From NCBI GenBank assembly GCA_903928055.1, contig CAIYPG010000071.1, positions 1 to 45,458 of the forward strand: a DNA stretch of 45,458 nt. The letters run 5' to 3'. The notes under the pieces were generated by a model. The model was not told the DNA's origin. It saw nothing but the letters and a program-made list of their open reading frames with translations, and ran no database searches. Both the position numbers and the translations under genes were made by a program. Source of the stretch: an uncultured beta proteobacterium. GTDB lineage: Bacteria; Pseudomonadota; Gammaproteobacteria; Burkholderiales; SG8-39. Below, piece by piece: positions 33,105 to 42,747 of this stretch. Positions within the stretch are counted from its first letter, which is position 1; each line of letters begins with the position of its first letter.

Positions 33105-34421
33105 TCAATGGTGGTGTTCCACCAGATCGCTCTTCTTCATGCCGATCAGTTGAAGTGAATCTTCCTGGGCCTGGTTTCGCTCATGGCGCTTGATGACGGC
33201 CAGCATGGTCAGTGCGACGAACAGACCGAAGCAGATGATGATGGCATTGATGCGAATGTCGATCTTGATCATGGTCGAATACAGCGCCAGCATGATCAGG
33301 ATGGAAATGTTCTCGTTGAAGTTCTGTACGGCGATGGAGTGACCAGCCGACAGCAGCACGTGGCCGCGGTGCTGCAGCAGGGCGTTCATGGGCACGACGA
33401 AGAAGCCGGCCAGCGCGCCGATGAAGATAAGCAGGAAGTAGACCAGCGGCAGCCAGGTCACCTGGGTCATGGACATGACCACCACGCCCATCACGATGCC
33501 CGCGGGCAGTACCGACAGTGATTTTTTCAGCGGGATGAGGCGTGCGGCAAGCACCGCGCCCAGCGCCACGCCGATGGCGGTGACGCCCTGCAATACGGCA
33601 CCCTTGTCCAGTGGCATGTCGAGGCGCCTTTCGGCCCAGCGGATGACGATGAATTGCAGCGTGGCACCGGCGCCCCAGAACAGTGTGGTCACCGCCAGCG
33701 ATATCTGTCCGAGGCGGTCCTTCCAGAGCGTCACCAGGCAGACGTAGAAATCCTTTGCAAGTACCACGGGGTTGCGCGGCTGGCGCTCGTAACGCACGCC
33801 GGTGTCGGGAATGTGCAGGTTGAATATGGTGGCAAGCAGGTAGGACACCCCAATGACGAGGATTGCCGCTTCTGCGGGCGTGTCGACGCCGGTGTCGATT
33901 ATCGGAACGTCCAGTGACAACAGCGCCGCCGATATGTGCGGGCTGATCAGTGCGCCGCCCAGCACCGTGCCAAGGATGATCGAGGCCACGGTCAGGCCTT
34001 CGATCCAGCCGTTGGCCACGACCAGTTGCCGCGCCGGCAGCAGTTCGGTGAGGATGCCGTACTTGGCCGGGGAATAGGCTGCGGCGCCCAGTCCCACCAG
34101 CGCGTAGGCCAGCAGCACAGTGGCATAGCCGGGCAGCCCGGGAATCGCGAGCCAGTCATAGAAAAACATCATGATGCAGCCGGCGATTTTCACCATGTTC
34201 GTATAGAACATCACCTGGCCCTTGGGCAGGGCGTCGGCGAAAGCGCCGACGAACGGCGCGAGCGCGACATAGGAAACCGTGAAGAAGAATTTCAGCAATG
34301 GCGTCATCCACGCCGGCCCGTGGAGTTCCGCGAGCAGGGCGATGGATGCGATCAGCAGCGCATTGTCGGCAAGCGACGAGAAAAACTGCGCCGCCATGAT
34401 GGTGTAGAAGCCGCGCTTCAT
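33105..34421 (-). CDS. lplT: Lysophospholipid transporter LplT (MFS)
   Basis: 438 residues, about 12 membrane segments. The N-terminus MKRGFYTIMAAQFFSSLADN-AL matches LplT, as do VGAFADALPKGQVMFYTNMVK (the TM2-TM3 loop), AAYSPAKYGILTELLPARQL, ANGWIEGLTVASIILG, and PLKKSLSVLPAG in the second half. In other bacteria LplT flips lysophosphatidylethanolamine across the inner membrane for re-acylation by Aas; no aas gene is in this window. It is divergent from alr. The 269-bp gap (34422-34690) shows no gene. Confidence 0.88.
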   Translation of the reverse strand: MKRGFYTIMAAQFFSSLADNALLIASIALLAELHGPAWMTPLLKFFFTVSYVALAPFVGAFADALPKGQVMFYTNMVKIAGCIMMFFYDWLAIPGLPGYATVLLAYALVGLGAAAYSPAKYGILTELLPARQLVVANGWIEGLTVASIILGTVLGGALISPHISAALLSLDVPIIDTGVDTPAEAAILVIGVSYLLATIFNLHIPDTGVRYERQPRNPVVLAKDFYVCLVTLWKDRLGQISLAVTTLFWGAGATLQFIVIRWAERRLDMPLDKGAVLQGVTAIGVALGAVLAARLIPLKKSLSVLPAGIVMGVVVMSMTQVTWLPLVYFLLIFIGALAGFFVVPMNALLQHRGHVLLSAGHSIAVQNFNENISILIMLALYSTMIKIDIRINAIIICFGLFVALTMLAVIKRHERNQAQEDSLQLIGMKKSDLVEHHH

Positions 34422-34690
34422 CCTGTCGGGAGTGTTGCCAAAAGTGATATGGGAGTTATTTTGATTTGGCGCTACGGGTGTTCCAGCAAGGCTGCCTTTA
34501 TACCACTACAGTGTGGCATATCAAAGCAAGCGCAAAACAGGCTGAATTCCGGCGGTCCGGCACGAATTGCCGGGATTGCGACTGAAATTGGTTGGCGGTG
34601 CGGACTTGTGTTCAAATCGCGGTTCACGTTGATGCAGCCTTCTGTTCCACTTTCCCGCTTTTTTCCATCCGTCCCTGCCAATTCCATTCG

Positions 34691-35794
34691 ATGCGCCCGA
34701 TCAAAGCCAGCCTCAGTCTAGCGGCCCTGACCAATAACCTCGCCGTGGTGCGCCGCCACGCGCCGGCCTCGCGAATCTGGGCGGTGGTGAAGGCGAATGC
34801 CTATGGCCACGGCCTTGACAGGTTGCTGCCGGCGCTGGAGTCGGCCGACGGCCTGGCGCTGCTGGAACTGGATGTCGCACTGCACTTGCGTGCTTCCGGT
34901 GTCGCCAAACCGATCCTGATGCTGGAAGGCTTTTTCTCGGCAGATGAACTTGCCGGGTATTCGCAGCATCGCCTCACGGCCATTGTGCATTCGGCGGAAC
35001 AGGTCGCGATGCTGGCGGCGGCAAAGCTGCCTGAGCCGGTTGATGTCTACTTCAAGGTCAACAGCGGCATGAACCGGCTGGGATTTGCGTTGCGCGATGT
35101 GCCGGCGGCGCTGGCACGTTTGCGTGCATTGCCCGCGGTCGGGGCCATTACCCTGATGACCCACTTTGCCGATGCCGATGGAGATCGCGGTGTCGCGGCG
35201 GAGATGAAGCGCATGACGGGCCTGGAAGGCGTGGCAGGGCTGCCGCGCAGTTACGCGAATTCCGCAGCGATTCTGCATCATCCGGAGTCGCATGCCGATT
35301 GGGTGCGGCCGGGCATCATGCTCTATGGTTGCACGCCCTTTGGAGACGATCCGGGAATGCCGGCGGAGAAGTTCGGGCTGCGTCCGGTCATGACGCTGAA
35401 GAGCCGGCTGATTGCGGTTCAGCACCTGGATCCGGGAGATCGCATCGGCTATGGCGGAACGTTTACCGCGCAGACACCGATGCGCGTCGGCATCGTGGCC
35501 TGTGGTTATGCCGATGGCTATCCGCGTCATGCGCCGGGCGGCAACGAAGGTGGCAATACGGGTGGCACGCCGATCGTGATTGCCGGCGGGCGCACGCGCA
35601 CCGTGGGGCGGGTGTCCATGGACATGCTGTTTGCCGATATCACCGGGTTGCCGGACGCCGGGGTGGGCAGCGAAGTCACGCTGTGGGGCGAAGGTCTGTC
35701 TGCCGATGAAGTCGCCGCGGCAGCCGGGACGGTCAGCTACGAGTTGCTGTGCGCACTGACGCCGCGCGTGCCGGTTGAAGTCATCGCAACGTGA
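34691..35794 (+). CDS. alr: Alanine racemase
   Basis: 367 residues. Pyridoxal-phosphate lysine Lys34 in WAVVKANAYGHG, catalytic tyrosine Tyr254 in RIGYGGTFTA, substrate region FKVNSGMNRLGF, HFADAD, and RVSMDMLFADIT near the C-terminus. It interconverts L- and D-alanine for peptidoglycan in the cytoplasm. The ATG at 34691 gives the conventional N-terminus (MRPIKASLSLAALTNNL). No clear ribosome binding site is seen before it; the upstream open frame is not conserved-looking. It is 19 bp ahead of radA, so the two are probably co-transcribed. Confidence 0.95.
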   Translation: MRPIKASLSLAALTNNLAVVRRHAPASRIWAVVKANAYGHGLDRLLPALESADGLALLELDVALHLRASGVAKPILMLEGFFSADELAGYSQHRLTAIVHSAEQVAMLAAAKLPEPVDVYFKVNSGMNRLGFALRDVPAALARLRALPAVGAITLMTHFADADGDRGVAAEMKRMTGLEGVAGLPRSYANSAAILHHPESHADWVRPGIMLYGCTPFGDDPGMPAEKFGLRPVMTLKSRLIAVQHLDPGDRIGYGGTFTAQTPMRVGIVACGYADGYPRHAPGGNEGGNTGGTPIVIAGGRTRTVGRVSMDMLFADITGLPDAGVGSEVTLWGEGLSADEVAAAAGTVSYELLCALTPRVPVEVIAT

Positions 35795-35813
35795 ACGGGT
35801 GACGGGATCGCGC

Positions 35814-37184
35814 ATGGCCAAGGCAAAAACAATTTATAGCTGTACCGAATGCGGCGTGACCGTGCCCAAGTGGCAGGGCCAGTGCCCGGGCTGTGCGGCG
35901 TGGAACACGCTGGTCGAGTCGGTGGCCGAAAGCGGGCCGGCGGCCAAACACCGCTACGCAGGCATCGCTGCGCCGTCGCAGGTGCGCAAGCTCTCCGAAG
36001 TGAGCGCGAAGGAAGCACCGCGCCTGCCCACCGGCAATGTCGAGTTCGATCGCGTGCTGGGCGGCGGTCTCGTGAGCGGGCAGGTGGTGCTGATCGGCGG
36101 CGATCCGGGGGTGGGCAAATCCACACTGCTGCTGCAGTCGCTGTCGGCGATGAGCGTGCACATGGCGGCACTGTATGTGTCAGGCGAGGAATCGGCCGAA
36201 CAGGTGGCGTTGCGTGCGCAGCGGCTGTCGCTCGGTTCCGAGAACCTCGACATCCTCGCCGAGATCCAGCTTGAGAAGATCATTGCCGCGCTGGATGCAT
36301 CGCGGCCGGCGATTGCCGTCATCGATTCGATCCAGACGGTCTACTCCGAAGCGCTGACTTCGGCGCCCGGCTCAGTGGCGCAGGTGCGTGAATGCGCCGC
36401 GCAACTGACACGCTTTGCCAAACAGAGCGGCACCATCATCGTATTGGTGGGACATGTGACGAAGGAGGGTGCGCTGGCCGGGCCGCGCGTGCTTGAACAC
36501 ATCGTCGATACGGTGCTGTATTTCGAGGGCGACACACATCAGAGCTTTCGCCTGATCCGCGCCTTCAAGAACCGCTTCGGTGCCGTGAACGAGCTGGGTG
36601 TGTTCGCGATGACCGAGGGCGGCTTGAAAGGCGTGACGAATCCCTCGGCAATTTTCCTCTCGACGCATGAACGCGATGTGCCCGGCTCCTGCGTGCTGGT
36701 GACGCAGGAGGGTACACGGCCGCTGCTGGTGGAGGTGCAGGCGTTGGTGGACAGCGCGCATGCCCCCAATCCGCGCCGCCTGTCGGTGGGGCTGGAGCAG
36801 AATCGCCTGGCAATGCTGCTGGCGGTGCTGCACCGGCATGCGGGCATTGCCTGCTATGACCAGGATGTGTTCGTCAACGCCGTGGGCGGGGTGCGCATCA
36901 CCGAGCCTGCCGCCGATCTGGCGGTGTTGCTTGCCATCGTCTCATCGCTGACCAATCGTCCCCTTCCGGCCAAGCTCGCCGTGTTCGGTGAAGTGGGGCT
37001 CGCCGGTGAGATCCGTCCCGCGCCGCGCGGCCAGGAGCGCTTGCGCGAAGCCGCCAAACTAGGCTTCACGCGTGTCCTCATTCCTGCCGCGAACAAACCC
37101 AAACACGCGGTCGCGGGCATCGAAGTCATCGCGGTTTCGCGCGTCAGCGACGCCGTCGCTCTGCTCAGGTCCCTCGCAGATTAG
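35814..37184 (+). CDS. radA: DNA repair protein RadA
   Basis: 456 residues, full length. N-terminal four-cysteine zinc finger (CTECGVTVPKWQGQCPGC), Walker A GGDPGVGKST, Walker B-type AIAVIDSIQTVYSE, the RadA-specific KNRFG motif (RAFKNRFGAVNELG), and a C-terminal Lon-protease-like domain (DVFVNAVGGVRITEPAADLA, EVGLAGEIRPAPRGQERLRE). RadA is a hexameric branch-migration ATPase acting in recombinational repair. The ATG at 35814 starts the zinc finger after five residues. Its site is weak (GACGGG). Confidence 0.95.
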   Translation: MAKAKTIYSCTECGVTVPKWQGQCPGCAAWNTLVESVAESGPAAKHRYAGIAAPSQVRKLSEVSAKEAPRLPTGNVEFDRVLGGGLVSGQVVLIGGDPGVGKSTLLLQSLSAMSVHMAALYVSGEESAEQVALRAQRLSLGSENLDILAEIQLEKIIAALDASRPAIAVIDSIQTVYSEALTSAPGSVAQVRECAAQLTRFAKQSGTIIVLVGHVTKEGALAGPRVLEHIVDTVLYFEGDTHQSFRLIRAFKNRFGAVNELGVFAMTEGGLKGVTNPSAIFLSTHERDVPGSCVLVTQEGTRPLLVEVQALVDSAHAPNPRRLSVGLEQNRLAMLLAVLHRHAGIACYDQDVFVNAVGGVRITEPAADLAVLLAIVSSLTNRPLPAKLAVFGEVGLAGEIRPAPRGQERLREAAKLGFTRVLIPAANKPKHAVAGIEVIAVSRVSDAVALLRSLAD

Positions 37185-37385
37185 TTACTGAAGCTGCCCC
37201 GATGCGTGCAGGGCATTCAGCCTGATTGACAGGCACGGGAACGAAAGGGTAGCGTTCTACTGGGATATCCGTTCGTCATTTGCATATTTGAACGGTCGAA
37301 ATGAGCGATCGGTGTCCTTCATCAAGTTCAGACGGGGAAAACCCGCAGCTTCACGGTCAATCACTGTCTCCAGGAGGAGTTGGCA

Positions 37386-38345
37386 ATGAAACCGATTTAT
37401 CGTGTTCTATCCGCATGCTTGGCGATCCTGTTTGCCGCTCCAGCCAAAGCGCAGAGCAACTATCCGGTCAAGCCGATCAAGATCGTTGTCCCCTATGCCG
37501 CGGGCGGTTCACCCGATACCTGGACACGCATCGTCGTCAAAGGGCTCGAGCCGCGCATCGGCCAGACGGTCATCGTGGAAAACAAGGCAGGTGGCAACAG
37601 CACCATCGGCGTGGGCTATACCGCCAAGTCTGCGCCGGATGGCTACACCATTGGCTACGGCACGAATTCCGGGACGTCTTCGGCGCGCGCGCTGTTCAAG
37701 ACGCTGCCCTATGACCCGATCAACGATCTGTCGGGCATCATCATCACGCAGAATTCCTATCTCGCGCTGGTGGTGAGAAACGAGGAGCGGGGAAACACGC
37801 TCGCGCAGTTCCTGGACAAGGTGCGCAGGGATCCCAAGAGTTATTCGGTTGGTTCCGCAAGTACAACCATGGAGATTCTCAACGCTATGATTGAAAGCGC
37901 TGGCAAGGTCCAGTTGGCCCTGGCGCGCTATGCCAGTCCGGCGCCGCAGGTTGCCGACCTGCTGGGTGGGCGCACGTAGATGATCATTCACACCATGAAT
38001 GCCGCGAAGATCATGGAGGATTCGAGGCAGGCCTATGCCATCGCAGTGAGTTCTCCAAAGCGGCTTCCGGCCATGCCGAACACGCCGACCATTGCCGAAA
38101 CGCTGCCGGGCGTGGCACTCGGGCCATGGACGGGCTTCTTTGCTCCGTCGAGGACGCCGCGGCCCATTATCAATTTCCTGTACACGAAGTTTGCCGAAGC
38201 GGTGAAAGAGCCGGCTGCGCAGACTTACGGACTCAATTCCGGCGAAGTGGTCGCGATGCCGCCCGAGGAAGTCGACGCCTTTGTGAAAAAGGACGAAGCG
38301 CGCTGGATGACGCTGGCCAAGGCGGCCGGCATAGAACCGGAATAA
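37386..38345 (+). pseudogene. Bug/TctC family binding protein with an in-frame amber codon (Bug 11)
   Basis: ATG 37386 follows AGGAGGAG. A signal peptide (KPIYRVLSACLAILFAAPAK, cleavage after AQ) and normal family segments (IKIVVPYAAGGSPDTWTRIV, ENKAGGNSTIGVGYTAKSAP, YDPINDLSGIIITQ) lead to QVADLLGGRT. A TAG at 37977-37979 then interrupts the frame. The reading resumes at once in the same frame (MIIHTMNAAKIMEDSRQAYA ... KAAGIEPE, stop 38343-38345). In the neighbour, Bug 12, the same place reads GGRLGGIIHTMNA, so TAG replaces a sense codon. Total 320 codons, full length apart from the stop. The product would be 197 residues, unless readthrough or restart at the ATG after TAG occurs. Confidence 0.85.
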
Positions 38346-38444
38346 GGCAGGCTTTGACTGTCAAAACAGAAAAATCAGGGTTGGGAAAACCCGCCGTGTC
38401 CGTGTGATGGATCTCAATCGCTATTCCAAAAGGAGGAGTTGGCA

Positions 38445-39401
38445 ATGATGCAGTTACGGGGAGTTTTTGCAGCAGGCGTCGCCATCACGTTGACCGGTGC
38501 GGCGCACGCACAGGCCAACTATCCGGTCAAGCCGGTCAAGATCGTCGTGCCGTATGCAGCGGGTGGATCGCCGGACACGTTTACCCGCATCGTTGTCAAG
38601 GGACTGGAGCCGCGCATGGGCCAGCCGGTCATCATCGAGAACCGTGCCGGGGCCAACAGCATCATCGGCGTCGCCTATACCGCGAAGGCAGCGCCGGACG
38701 GCTATACCATCATGTACGCGACGAATTCCGGACTGTCCTCGGCAAGGGCACTGTTCAAGAACCTGACCTATGACCCGATCAATGATTTCTCCGGGATCAT
38801 CATCGCCCAGGACGCCTATTTTGCGCTGATGGTGCGCAATGAGGACAAGGGGACGTTCGCGCAATATCTCGACAAGATGCGCAAGAACCCGGAGAAGTAC
38901 TCCATCGGCGGCGCCAGCTCGACCATGGAAATCCTCAACAAGATGATTGAAACCTCCGCGAAGACCACGCATGTCTACGCGCGTTATGCGAACCCTGCAA
39001 ACCAGGTCAGCGACCTGCTGGGGGGCAGGCTGGGCGGCATCATCCACACCATGAATGCCTCGATTGCCATGCACAAGTCGGGCCAGGGCTTTGCGGTGGC
39101 GGTGAGTTCTCCGGAGCGCCTTGCGACATTGCCCGATGTCCCGACCATGGCCGAAACGCTGCCCGGGGTGACGTTGTCGACATGGACCGGCTTCTGGGCT
39201 CCGGCCAGGACGCCGCGGCCGATTATCGACTATCTCTACAAGCAGTTTGCAGAAGCGCTAAAGCAGCCCGAGGCGGTGAAATACACCGAAAATGTCGGCA
39301 AGGCCATGGCCATGCCGCCCGCTGAAGTGGATGCCTTCGTGAAGCGGGATGAGGCGCGCTGGAATCAGCTGGCCAAGGCCGCAGGCATCGAGCCGGAGTA
39401 G
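38445..39401 (+). CDS. Bug/TctC family binding protein (Bug 12)
   Basis: 318 residues from ATG 38445, 6 nt after AGGAGGAG; a second ATG at 38448 is also possible. Signal peptide ending AAHAQANYPVKPVKIVVPYA. Full ligand loop PYAAGGSPDTFTRIVVKGLE. Other segments are ENRAGANSIIGVAYTAKAAP, YDPINDFSGIIIAQ, YARYANPANQVSDLLGGRLG, TLPDVPTMAETLPGVTLSTW and RWNQLAKAAGIEPE. It is the intact tandem copy of Bug 11, with which it shares protein sequence and the leader gaggagttggcaatga. It probably took over the role of the broken copy. Confidence 0.93.
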   Translation: MMQLRGVFAAGVAITLTGAAHAQANYPVKPVKIVVPYAAGGSPDTFTRIVVKGLEPRMGQPVIIENRAGANSIIGVAYTAKAAPDGYTIMYATNSGLSSARALFKNLTYDPINDFSGIIIAQDAYFALMVRNEDKGTFAQYLDKMRKNPEKYSIGGASSTMEILNKMIETSAKTTHVYARYANPANQVSDLLGGRLGGIIHTMNASIAMHKSGQGFAVAVSSPERLATLPDVPTMAETLPGVTLSTWTGFWAPARTPRPIIDYLYKQFAEALKQPEAVKYTENVGKAMAMPPAEVDAFVKRDEARWNQLAKAAGIEPE

Positions 39402-39425
39402 GCTGCCGGATACACCCGCCATACC

Positions 39426-40736
39426 TCAGCCGGTGATGTGTCGGGCGGCGGCAAGCCCCTGGCGGATCGAGGTCTCCAGCGTTCCGGGATATTCGCTGGC
39501 AACGTAATCGCCGGCGAGCAGCAGGCCGGAAACCGCCGTTGTCATTGATGGACGCAGCGTTCCTGCATCGCATGAAAACGTCGCCCGCTTTTCGGTGATG
39601 ACACGTGACCAGTCCGGCGTGCGTACCTCGCCGTCCCTGAACAACTGTGGCGCGATTTCACGGTGGACGCGGTCGGTCAATTCGTCCTGGGGTAATTCGC
39701 GGTGCGCGCCTTCGGCGCTGATTACTGCAGCGAGCAATCCCGCGGGACCACCCAGTTGTCCGCGATCGAACAGCCATTGCACTATGCCGCCGGTGAACCC
39801 GAGCATGGGGCAGGGTAGCCGTACCGTTTCCGGATAGTGCAGGTAGCAGGTGACGATGGGCTGATAGGTCAGTGCTTCCACTTGTGAGCGAATGGCCGAC
39901 AGGCGCTCATCCGCAAGTAGCGCCGCGGCATGCTGCGGTCCGGTGGCGATGATGACCTGCGTGTATTCCGCCGCATCGTCATTCAGCGTGAAGCGGTCGC
40001 CGGAGGCGCAAATGCTGTGAACCGGTGTGCCCAGGCGGATTTCACCGCCGCGATGTTCGACGCAACGGGCAGCGGGTTCCGGAAACAGCGCGCCAAGGTC
40101 GGTGCGCGGAATCAGCAGGTCGCTGTCAGAGCGGCTGCCGGCCAGGCTGTCGCGCAGTACTGCGGCGAATGCGGAAGCCGAGGCGCGCGCCGGTGGCGTG
40201 TTGAGCGCCGACACGCACAGCGGTTCCCAGAAGTGGCTGCATAGCGTTGTGTCCTGTCGTTCCCGCAGCAGCAGCGCGGCAACCGAAAGGTCGGGCTCGT
40301 AGTGAAAGCGTGCGGCGCGCAGGGCACTCATGAAGCGCGCCGCCTGCCAGCGTTCGCTCCAGTTCAGCCCTTTCGCCCCGGCCAGTGCGAGGGCAAGATG
40401 CAATGGCGCGGGCAGCCTTGGGGCGCGCAGGTGGAAACCATCGGCATAGCGCAGTTCCAGTGGAATGCGGGTCAGCGCAATCTGTGGATCAACACCGACC
40501 GTGCGCATCAGGGCGAGGGTCTCGCGATAGGCGCCGATCAGGATGTGCTGGCCGTTGTCGAGTGGCTTGCCGTCGAGTTCGACGCGCCGCGCCCGGCCGC
40601 CGAGATTGCGCGAGGCCTCGAACACCGTGACGCGCACGCCACGTCCGGACAGCGCGGTCGCGGCCGCCAGCCCGGCCCAGCCGGCGCCGATGACGGCAAC
40701 GTGTCGCGGCGAATCCGCCGGTTCAGTCACGGCCAT
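39426..40736 (-). CDS. hpnE: Hydroxysqualene dehydroxylase HpnE (squalene-associated FAD-dependent enzyme)
   Basis: 436 residues. An N-terminal FAD motif, VAVIGAGWAGLAAATALSGR, then VTVFEASRNLGGRARRVEL and DNGQHILIGAYRETL, are those of the HpnE/phytoene-desaturase-like amine oxidases. The C-terminal FAD-binding segment is GLLLAGDYVASEYPGTLETS-IRQGLAAA. It catalyses the last step of bacterial squalene synthesis, reduction of hydroxysqualene to squalene. It lies 88 bp behind hpnD on the same strand, completing hpnCDE. Its stop is 24 bp from that of Bug 12, which runs convergently. Confidence 0.93.
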   Translation of the reverse strand: MAVTEPADSPRHVAVIGAGWAGLAAATALSGRGVRVTVFEASRNLGGRARRVELDGKPLDNGQHILIGAYRETLALMRTVGVDPQIALTRIPLELRYADGFHLRAPRLPAPLHLALALAGAKGLNWSERWQAARFMSALRAARFHYEPDLSVAALLLRERQDTTLCSHFWEPLCVSALNTPPARASASAFAAVLRDSLAGSRSDSDLLIPRTDLGALFPEPAARCVEHRGGEIRLGTPVHSICASGDRFTLNDDAAEYTQVIIATGPQHAAALLADERLSAIRSQVEALTYQPIVTCYLHYPETVRLPCPMLGFTGGIVQWLFDRGQLGGPAGLLAAVISAEGAHRELPQDELTDRVHREIAPQLFRDGEVRTPDWSRVITEKRATFSCDAGTLRPSMTTAVSGLLLAGDYVASEYPGTLETSIRQGLAAARHITG

Positions 40737-40824
40737 TATTTATGATCATTTCTGTGAATGATGTATTTATTCATGGGAATTATCATGAAAATTGATATCA
40801 CGATAAATCCGCAACCGTGGATTG

Positions 40825-41658
40825 TCAGGCACTGATCCAGGTGCGCCACGCAATCCACAGCTTGCGCAGCGGCGTGAGCGCGGTGCGCTGGTTCAGCACG
40901 CGGTAGCCGTCGTCCGCGATTTCCTCGAGCAGCGTGCGGTAGATGGCGGCCATCACTAGGCCGGGGCGCTGTGCGCGGCGATCTTCGGCAGGCAGCGAGG
41001 CCATCGCATCGGCATAGCACTGCTTTGCGCGATCGGTCTGGAAAGCCATGAGCCTTGAGAAGGCCTCGGTGTGGCGGGCGTTCAGCAAGTCGGCGGCGGT
41101 GACATTGAACTGCTTCAGTTCGTCCATCGGGATGTAGATGCGGTTCTTGCGCGCATCTTCACCGACGTCGCGGATGATGTTCGTCAACTGGAAGGCGAGG
41201 CCGAGTTTCGCCGCGTAGTCCAGGGTCTGCGGGTTGCGATAACCGAAGATGCCGGCGGCCAGCAGTCCGACCACGCCGGCAACGCGATGGCAGTACAGCC
41301 TAAGGTTCGCGTAATCGAGATAGCGGCTCTGGTTGAGGTCCATCTCCATGCCATCCATGATTTCGGACAGCCGCTCATGGGTGATGTTGAAAGGTGTGAT
41401 GGTCGGTGCGAGGGCGCGTGTCACCGGATGCTGCGGATTGCCGGCGTAGAGCTGAGCGACTTCGGCGCGCCACCAGGCGAGCTTGGATGCGGCGACGGCC
41501 GGATCGGTAGGCTCGTCCACCGCGTCATCGACTTCACGGCAGAACGCGTACAGCGCGGTGATCGCGCGACGCCGTTCCGGTGGCAGGAACAGGAAGGAGT
41601 AGTAGAAGCTCGAGCCGCTCTGGGCCGATTTCTGCTGGCAGTACTCGTCTGGGGTCAT
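40825..41658 (-). CDS. hpnD: Presqualene diphosphate synthase HpnD
   Basis: 277 residues of the squalene/phytoene synthase family. The first aspartate-rich motif is in YAFCREVDDAVDEPTD (Asp44, Asp45, Asp48). The second lies in QLTNIIRDVGEDARKNRIYI-P. It condenses two farnesyl diphosphates to presqualene diphosphate. ATG 41658 lies 7 bp after the hpnC stop, implying tight co-transcription. The N-terminus TPDEYCQQKSAQSGSSFYYS is typical of HpnD. Confidence 0.95.
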   Translation of the reverse strand: MTPDEYCQQKSAQSGSSFYYSFLFLPPERRRAITALYAFCREVDDAVDEPTDPAVAASKLAWWRAEVAQLYAGNPQHPVTRALAPTITPFNITHERLSEIMDGMEMDLNQSRYLDYANLRLYCHRVAGVVGLLAAGIFGYRNPQTLDYAAKLGLAFQLTNIIRDVGEDARKNRIYIPMDELKQFNVTAADLLNARHTEAFSRLMAFQTDRAKQCYADAMASLPAEDRRAQRPGLVMAAIYRTLLEEIADDGYRVLNQRTALTPLRKLWIAWRTWISA

Positions 41659-41665
41659 TTCAAAG

Positions 41666-42490
41666 TCACATGGATAGTGCGCGAACCAGCATCAGCGGCC
41701 AGTCGAGCGGCTTCAATACGGGACGATCGCGAAATATGTCGTAGCGGCAAGCAGCGAGTTTATCCGTAACGCGCAGACCACCCTGAACGATCATGCGCAG
41801 TTCAAGGCCGATGCGGCCAGGAAGGCGCGCGGCAAGTGGTGCGCCAGACAGCATCAGCGCGCGTGCGCGACTGACCTGGAAGGCCATGAGTTCTCGCCAG
41901 CGATCATCGGCCTCCGCACGGCCGATCTGCGCTTCGCTCACGCTGAAACGTGCCAGTTCGTCCTGCGGCAGGTAGATGCGGTCCTTGCGGAAATCGATTT
42001 CCACGTCCTGCCAGAAGTTGATCAATTGCAATGCCGAGCAGATGGCATCCGATTGCGCAAGGTTTTCAGGCCGTGCCGCGCCGTACAGGTGCAGCATCAG
42101 CCGTCCCACCGGATTCGCCGAGCGGCTGCAGTAATGCATGACCTCACCGAAGTTGGCATAGCGTGCCTTGACCACGTCCTGGGAAAAGGCATCGAGAAGG
42201 TCGTAAAAGGGGCGGAGCGGCAGCGACCATTCGACAATGACGGCGGCCAGTGTGCTGAACAGGGGCAGGGTCGGGCTTTGCCCGGCCTCGATGCGCTGCA
42301 GCTCGCTGCGGTAGCGGTCGAGATTCGCCAGTCGCTCGGCCTGCGGGAAGTCACCTTCGTCGGCAAAATCGTCCGCAGACCGTGCAAAGGCATAGATTGA
42401 CGCGACGGGACGGCGCAGGGCGCGGGGCAGCAGCACCGAGGCGACGGGAAAGTTTTCGTAGTGTCCGACGGACAACTGGGCTGTGGGCAT
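41666..42490 (-). CDS. hpnC: Hydroxysqualene synthase HpnC
   Basis: 274 residues, squalene/phytoene synthase family. It carries YENFPVASVLLPRALRRPVA at the N-terminus and the aspartate motif FARSADDFADEGD. The second motif is in QLINFWQDVEIDFRKDRIYL-P. HpnC converts presqualene diphosphate to hydroxysqualene. First gene of the hpnCDE operon. ATG 42490 is chosen because it gives the conserved N-terminus; an in-frame upstream start at 42547 adds a basic stretch not expected in the family. No squalene-hopene cyclase gene is in the window, so the end product (hopanoids or squalene itself) is not settled here. Confidence 0.93.
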   Translation of the reverse strand: MPTAQLSVGHYENFPVASVLLPRALRRPVASIYAFARSADDFADEGDFPQAERLANLDRYRSELQRIEAGQSPTLPLFSTLAAVIVEWSLPLRPFYDLLDAFSQDVVKARYANFGEVMHYCSRSANPVGRLMLHLYGAARPENLAQSDAICSALQLINFWQDVEIDFRKDRIYLPQDELARFSVSEAQIGRAEADDRWRELMAFQVSRARALMLSGAPLAARLPGRIGLELRMIVQGGLRVTDKLAACRYDIFRDRPVLKPLDWPLMLVRALSM

Positions 42491-42566
42491 GGTCCGGATG
42501 TGGCGGGCTTGGGCAGGGCTGGTGCGACAAAAGCCCCTATTTTTCAAAAGGTTTCGAAAGCTTGGG

Positions 42567-42596
42567 CTGACAGTATACGGGGCCTTGAGGTAAAAT
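42567..42596 (+). promoter_or_regulatory. Putative sigma70 promoter for tRNA-Leu
   Basis: CTGACA (42567-42572), 18-bp spacer, TAAAAT (42591-42596), reading toward the tRNA at 42748 and tig. The 150-bp leader between contains a GC-rich inverted repeat (GGCCCG...CGGGCC, about 42664-42686). Confidence 0.5.
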
Positions 42597-42747
42597 CGGC
42601 GCTGGTTTCATGATGCCGCCCGTGAAGTGTCCGAGCACCCAGGTGCCCGGGGCTGGTCAGACCGGCCCGAAGGGCCTGTCGGGCCCGGGTTGGGCGTTGC
42701 ACGTCAGGTGCGTTGTTACGCCGGTTTGTACAGGGATGTACTACAAG

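Noticed and set aside
37977..37979. TAG in Bug 11 as a possible pyrrolysine codon
   Set aside because: Pyrrolysine is very unlikely in a periplasmic receptor of a betaproteobacterium, and the tandem paralogue has an ordinary sense codon; a nonsense mutation is simpler.
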